Shown here one piece after another: positions 61,020-64,000 of a stretch of DNA of 64,000 nt. Numbering within the stretch: the first letter of the stretch is position 1; every line of letters starts with the position of its first letter. Below the pieces are notes generated by a model. That model was not told the DNA's origin and did not search any database. It worked only from the letters and a program-made list of their open reading frames with translations. A program made the translations under genes and the position numbers. Origin of the DNA: Gamsiella multidivaricata (Eukaryota; Mortierellomycota; Mortierellomycetes; Mortierellales; Mortierellaceae); assembly GCF_025024155.1 (NCBI RefSeq), contig NW_026251779.1, positions 62,001-126,000 of the forward strand. The letters run 5' to 3'.

Positions 61020-62023
61020 ATGGAGTTCGATGCAAGGTACAGACAGACAGTATACTGATCGGCCCAAGAGAAATTGCCGCAGCATGGCTAAGGATGGATC
61101 TGATCTGATTCGATCTGATCTAATCTGATCTGATTGACTATTCCTTGACATCCCACAGAGTGAACGACTTGCATGAAATGGCCGCGATCGGCAACCTGAA
61201 GGCGGTGCTGCACTATTGTCAGAGTGGAGTTAACGTCAATGCACAGAATTCCATGAACGGATGGTAAGCGACGCATTATCTATCTCACACCAATGTTTCG
61301 CAAAGTCAGGACAAATGGACTTCTTTACTAATCATTCAGGCACATATCATATACATCTCGTCTCATAGGACCGCACTACACTGGGCGACTCACCGTGGCC
61401 ATGAACCCGTTGTCCGCGCACTGCTGATGCGAGGTGCCCGTGTAGATGTGAAAAACAACAAGGGACAGACCCCCGTCGAACTAGCCAAGAAACCAGAGAT
61501 TCTTGAGCTCTATGGCAAAACCCCCTCAGAAGCAGGACTCGATCAGCAGGAACAGGAACAGGGGAGCGAGGGCTCCAAAAAACCAACATTTGTACCAGCG
61601 TATCTTGCTCAACCAGACCTCTCAAAGCTATGGTCCTTGCCTGAGGGTTCGACAGATGATGCTAAATTGAACCAGGAGGCATTTGTGCTGTCCAACCCAC
61701 GACTTCCAGTCTCAACCCCGGTCCCTCAGCCAAATCCTGCTACGACACCCAAAGTATCGACAGGTACTCCAACTCAGCCTGCTGCTGCTACAAATGATAC
61801 CCATGGTAAGAGGAATGCGGAGGTTAAATTAGTATGCAGTCAATTACCAGCAGTGACGACTGATCTTCGATTGACTAACGAGAGTTATATCATTGAAAAT
61901 AGTTGCCAAGGAGATTTTAGTCTACAGCCGGTCTGTAGCAGACGAAAACTTACTTGGCGCCATTTTTGTGAATGTCGAGGACACAATCGAAAGGACAATC
62001 GAGTTGATCAAGGAGGTGGGCTT

Positions 62024-62055
<32 letters not shown>

Positions 62056-62290
62056 TTGGTTCCTGAATGCGCCTGATATACAAGATAAACAAGACAAATG
62101 TTAATAGTTCGTTTCTTTTTCTCATTCATGTGCATGACAGGAGATTGACGATGTGCCTGAAGAGCTCAGCCTGGGTCGGTTCAATGGATCAAAGACCATA
62201 CCCGTGAACACGAAGCAGTATACGCGCAAGACGGGAGACATGTTCCGAGGGGCAGACGATGCTATTGTCTTGACTGCGAAAGACAAGTGA
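61020..62290 (+). CDS. ankyrin-repeat protein, ANKRD40-like
   Basis: Five exons: 61020-61036, 61159-61263, 61369-61805, 61903-62015, 62141-62290, giving 273 residues. Residues 6-85 are two to three ankyrin repeats (LHEMAAIGNLKAVLHYCQSG, VNVNAQNSMNGWTALHWATH, RGHEPVVRALLMRGARVDVK, NNKGQTPVELA). A Pro/Thr/Ser-rich linker follows, then a C-terminal domain typical of ANKRD40 (EILVYSRSVADENLLGAIFV, NVEDTIERTIELIKEEIDDV) ending AIVLTAKDK. The pairing of N-terminal ankyrins with this C-terminal fold is what suggests the family. Its molecular role is poorly known. The first coding exon is only 17 nt and the fourth intron has a weak donor (GTGGGC), but phases agree throughout. It diverges from the RSPRY1-like gene. 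Confidence 0.85.
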
Positions 62291-62844
62291 GAAGTAGCGA
62301 GGACTCTTTTATGCAAGGAACAGACATAAAGATAACGTAAAGATATGGACCAAGCCTATAGTTCCCCCTCTATCGACGACGATGATGATGATGGTGGTGA
62401 TGATGATGTTGTTGTTGAATAGCGGACTAATATGTTTTCCCGCGTAAATGACCTCAACTGTTCAGGTACAAAAAAAAAAAAAAACGAGAAAGAGAGTTTG
62501 CATTGTGCGCTGTTGGTGTTTGCAGGAAGGATGCAAGGATGCGGTGACTGTTGTATGTCTTTCTTTCGCAATGCTACTGGCCATGTCTCAGAGAGAGAGA
62601 GGAGACTTTTTTCTTTGCCAGTTCGGTATTGGACCAGACCGGGCCCGTTGAAGAGGAAAGGAGGAAAGGATTACATTACACACGCGCACACACACACACA
62701 CACACACGGACTAAAAAGTCGGCGAGGAAGTACGTGGGCGGAGGACGGCCCTTTATTTTCTTCTTTTACTCTTTTTGCTCCCCCTGCTGCACAGTCCATT
62801 TTGAATGCTAGGCGTCCTTTCTACTGCCTCCTCTTTCTTTACCG

Positions 62845-62882
<38 letters not shown>
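62845..62882 (+). repeat. (CTGT)n tetranucleotide microsatellite
   Basis: About nine uninterrupted CTGT units in the intergenic region following the ANKRD40-like gene. Confidence 0.9.
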
Positions 62883-62997
62883 GAGAAGCACACAAGAACA
62901 CAAGAGAAAAGGCAGCTGTGGTTGTCCCGCTGTTTCGTTTTTCGTTTTTCGTTTTTCGTTTTTCATTTCCGGTCTGCTGTTGCGTTGTGTTCCAACT

Positions 62998-63030
62998 GCT
63001 CCTCCTCCTCCTCCTCCTCCTCCTCCTCCT
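62998..63030 (+). repeat. (TCC)n trinucleotide microsatellite
   Basis: About ten tandem CTC/TCC units followed by TTCTTCC. No coding role is supported. Confidence 0.9.
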
Positions 63031-64000
63031 TTCTTCCTGTCCTTGTTCTTTCACACACGCCCCTTTTTTGATTTACCAGGTTAACCCGGCCCTGCAAGGC
63101 ACCATCATCATCACCCATCCACCGCCAACCACTATCAAAATCATCACCTCTCCTACCCCTACGACCGGACCTCCAGGGCACACCTCCCGCCCGCATTCTC
63201 CTCACACAAAAAAACCAGGAACTGCCCTGCCCGCAGTCGGATTATTTTAAACGTGTGGAACCCCTCTTCCGCCTGGTTAGTTTGCACACTCGGATCAATC
63301 CATCCAAGTAAGTTAATGCAGCACAACACAGTGCAATAGAGTCCAATCCAATCCAACCCTGAATCCAACTCTGTCCAAACTCAACACGGCAGCCGCCCTG
63401 GATACCCATCCTTCCCATTTCGATTTCCTTTAAATTCGCCTGCGCTGCACACCCTATCATACGGCCATCTTGCCGGTGTGCTTTAATTGTTTGTTGGACA
63501 ACGGTCGAGGCGGGAAGGCGCCTTCGCCCCTGATCCTAGCCCCAGATGAGTTCGTACCTAGCTCTTTTTTTTTTGTGTGTCTGTGTGTCTCTGTGTGTGC
63601 GATACCCCCTGTTGACGCGAAAGATATCCGCCCAACAGAAAGAGATAGAGTAGAAGTAAGAGAGAGGGTTGAATAGTCTATGGAATTGAAGTACTCTGAC
63701 CAAACAACAGCATCATATTTTTTGTTATGCCCCTGTATCCCAACCGATGCATGTAATACGCACGAATGCAGCGCGCACCTGCACCTTCTGGGCCAGATAT
63801 TTTCTTCACGCGCCCAAACCCTCTTTTTTGACGGTGAGGTTGCGCATTGACGACTGATCCTTTGACCCAGGACGGGCGAATCGAACGAAACCAAGACAAG
63901 ACGAACAAAGCAAATCGGCCGTCTTTGTCGGTTTTTTTTTTTTTTTTTGACCCCCCCCTCCCCCGCAAAATACACTTTTTCAGGTACCTACCTATCCATG

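Larger units (their letters stand above)
62291..64000. other. right-end region rich in simple repeats, no supported gene
   Basis: Contains (CA)n at 62682-62707, (CTGT)n at 62845-62882, tandem CGTTTTT units at about 62936-62965, (TCC)n at 63001-63030, and T- and A-runs. A plus-strand frame of about 60 codons follows an acceptor-like TTTACCAG at 63074-63081 (NPALQGTIIITHPPPTTIKI), but no upstream exon is evident. A minus-strand frame of 172 codons (63457-63975) has no family signal. Confidence 0.5.

Noticed and set aside
63071..63250. Plus-strand frame of about 60 codons after a TTTACCAG acceptor-like site
   Set aside because: No upstream exon with a donor of matching phase is visible, and the peptide is a Thr/Pro-rich string.

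Overview
The window is eukaryotic and fungal. Most genes are split by short GT-AG introns of about 60-150 nt with long T- or A-rich tracts, several coding exons are tiny, and simple repeats fill the spacers. The mix of genes fits an early-diverging fungus: a RSPRY1-like RING/SPRY protein, FAM72, ANKRD40 and NBAS (families better known from animals) beside the chitin-pathway enzyme GNA1, an expanded oligopeptide-transporter cluster and a Crypton-type (Ndc10-like) recombinase relic. A Mortierellomycota or Mucoromycota species is my best guess, from family content rather than any marker gene. I see no rRNA, tRNA or CRISPR array.

Layout. 0-5 kb is an accessory zone: a partial coiled-coil gene at the left edge, a decayed Crypton/Ndc10 tyrosine recombinase with a GCR1_C-like tail, and two poorly known minus-strand genes, one with a zinc knuckle and a charged coiled coil. 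5-20.6 kb holds two large housekeeping genes transcribed away from each other: an NBAS/Sec39-type ER tethering subunit (minus) and the translational regulator GCN1 (plus, 9 coding exons, 2713 residues). 20.7-37 kb is a tandem array of four OPT oligopeptide transporters, all on the minus strand, all with one short N-terminal exon and one long exon with the intron at the same place. Two of them share a tract that reads as base-for-base identical, which suggests gene conversion. The spacer between the third and fourth copies carries an interstitial telomere-like repeat.

40-62.3 kb is a compact housekeeping region in which neighbouring genes strictly alternate strand: FAM72 (+), a HERP-like ubiquitin-like ER protein (-), NDUFAF3 (+), PRP38 (-), a small acidic protein (+), a SET-domain lysine methyltransferase (-), GNA1 (+), an RSPRY1-like RING/SPRY protein (-) and an ANKRD40-like protein (+). 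Two of these genes need microexons of 12 and 13 nt, and one appears to use a GC-AG intron. FAM72, GNA1 and RSPRY1 carry long low-complexity extensions. The last 1.7 kb is rich in simple repeats.

Function. The OPT array is a peptide-scavenging locus, and GCN1 senses amino-acid shortage, but their proximity need not mean co-regulation. The remaining genes serve unrelated core processes: Golgi-to-ER transport, splicing, complex I assembly, UDP-GlcNAc synthesis and ER protein quality control. I joined exons by splice-site consensus and reading phase. For every multi-exon gene listed with exon coordinates the phases add up to an open frame, but no transcript evidence was available. No wholly new system is evident. 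The most unusual items are the Crypton relic with its neighbours, the converted OPT array and the microexon and GC-AG gene structures.
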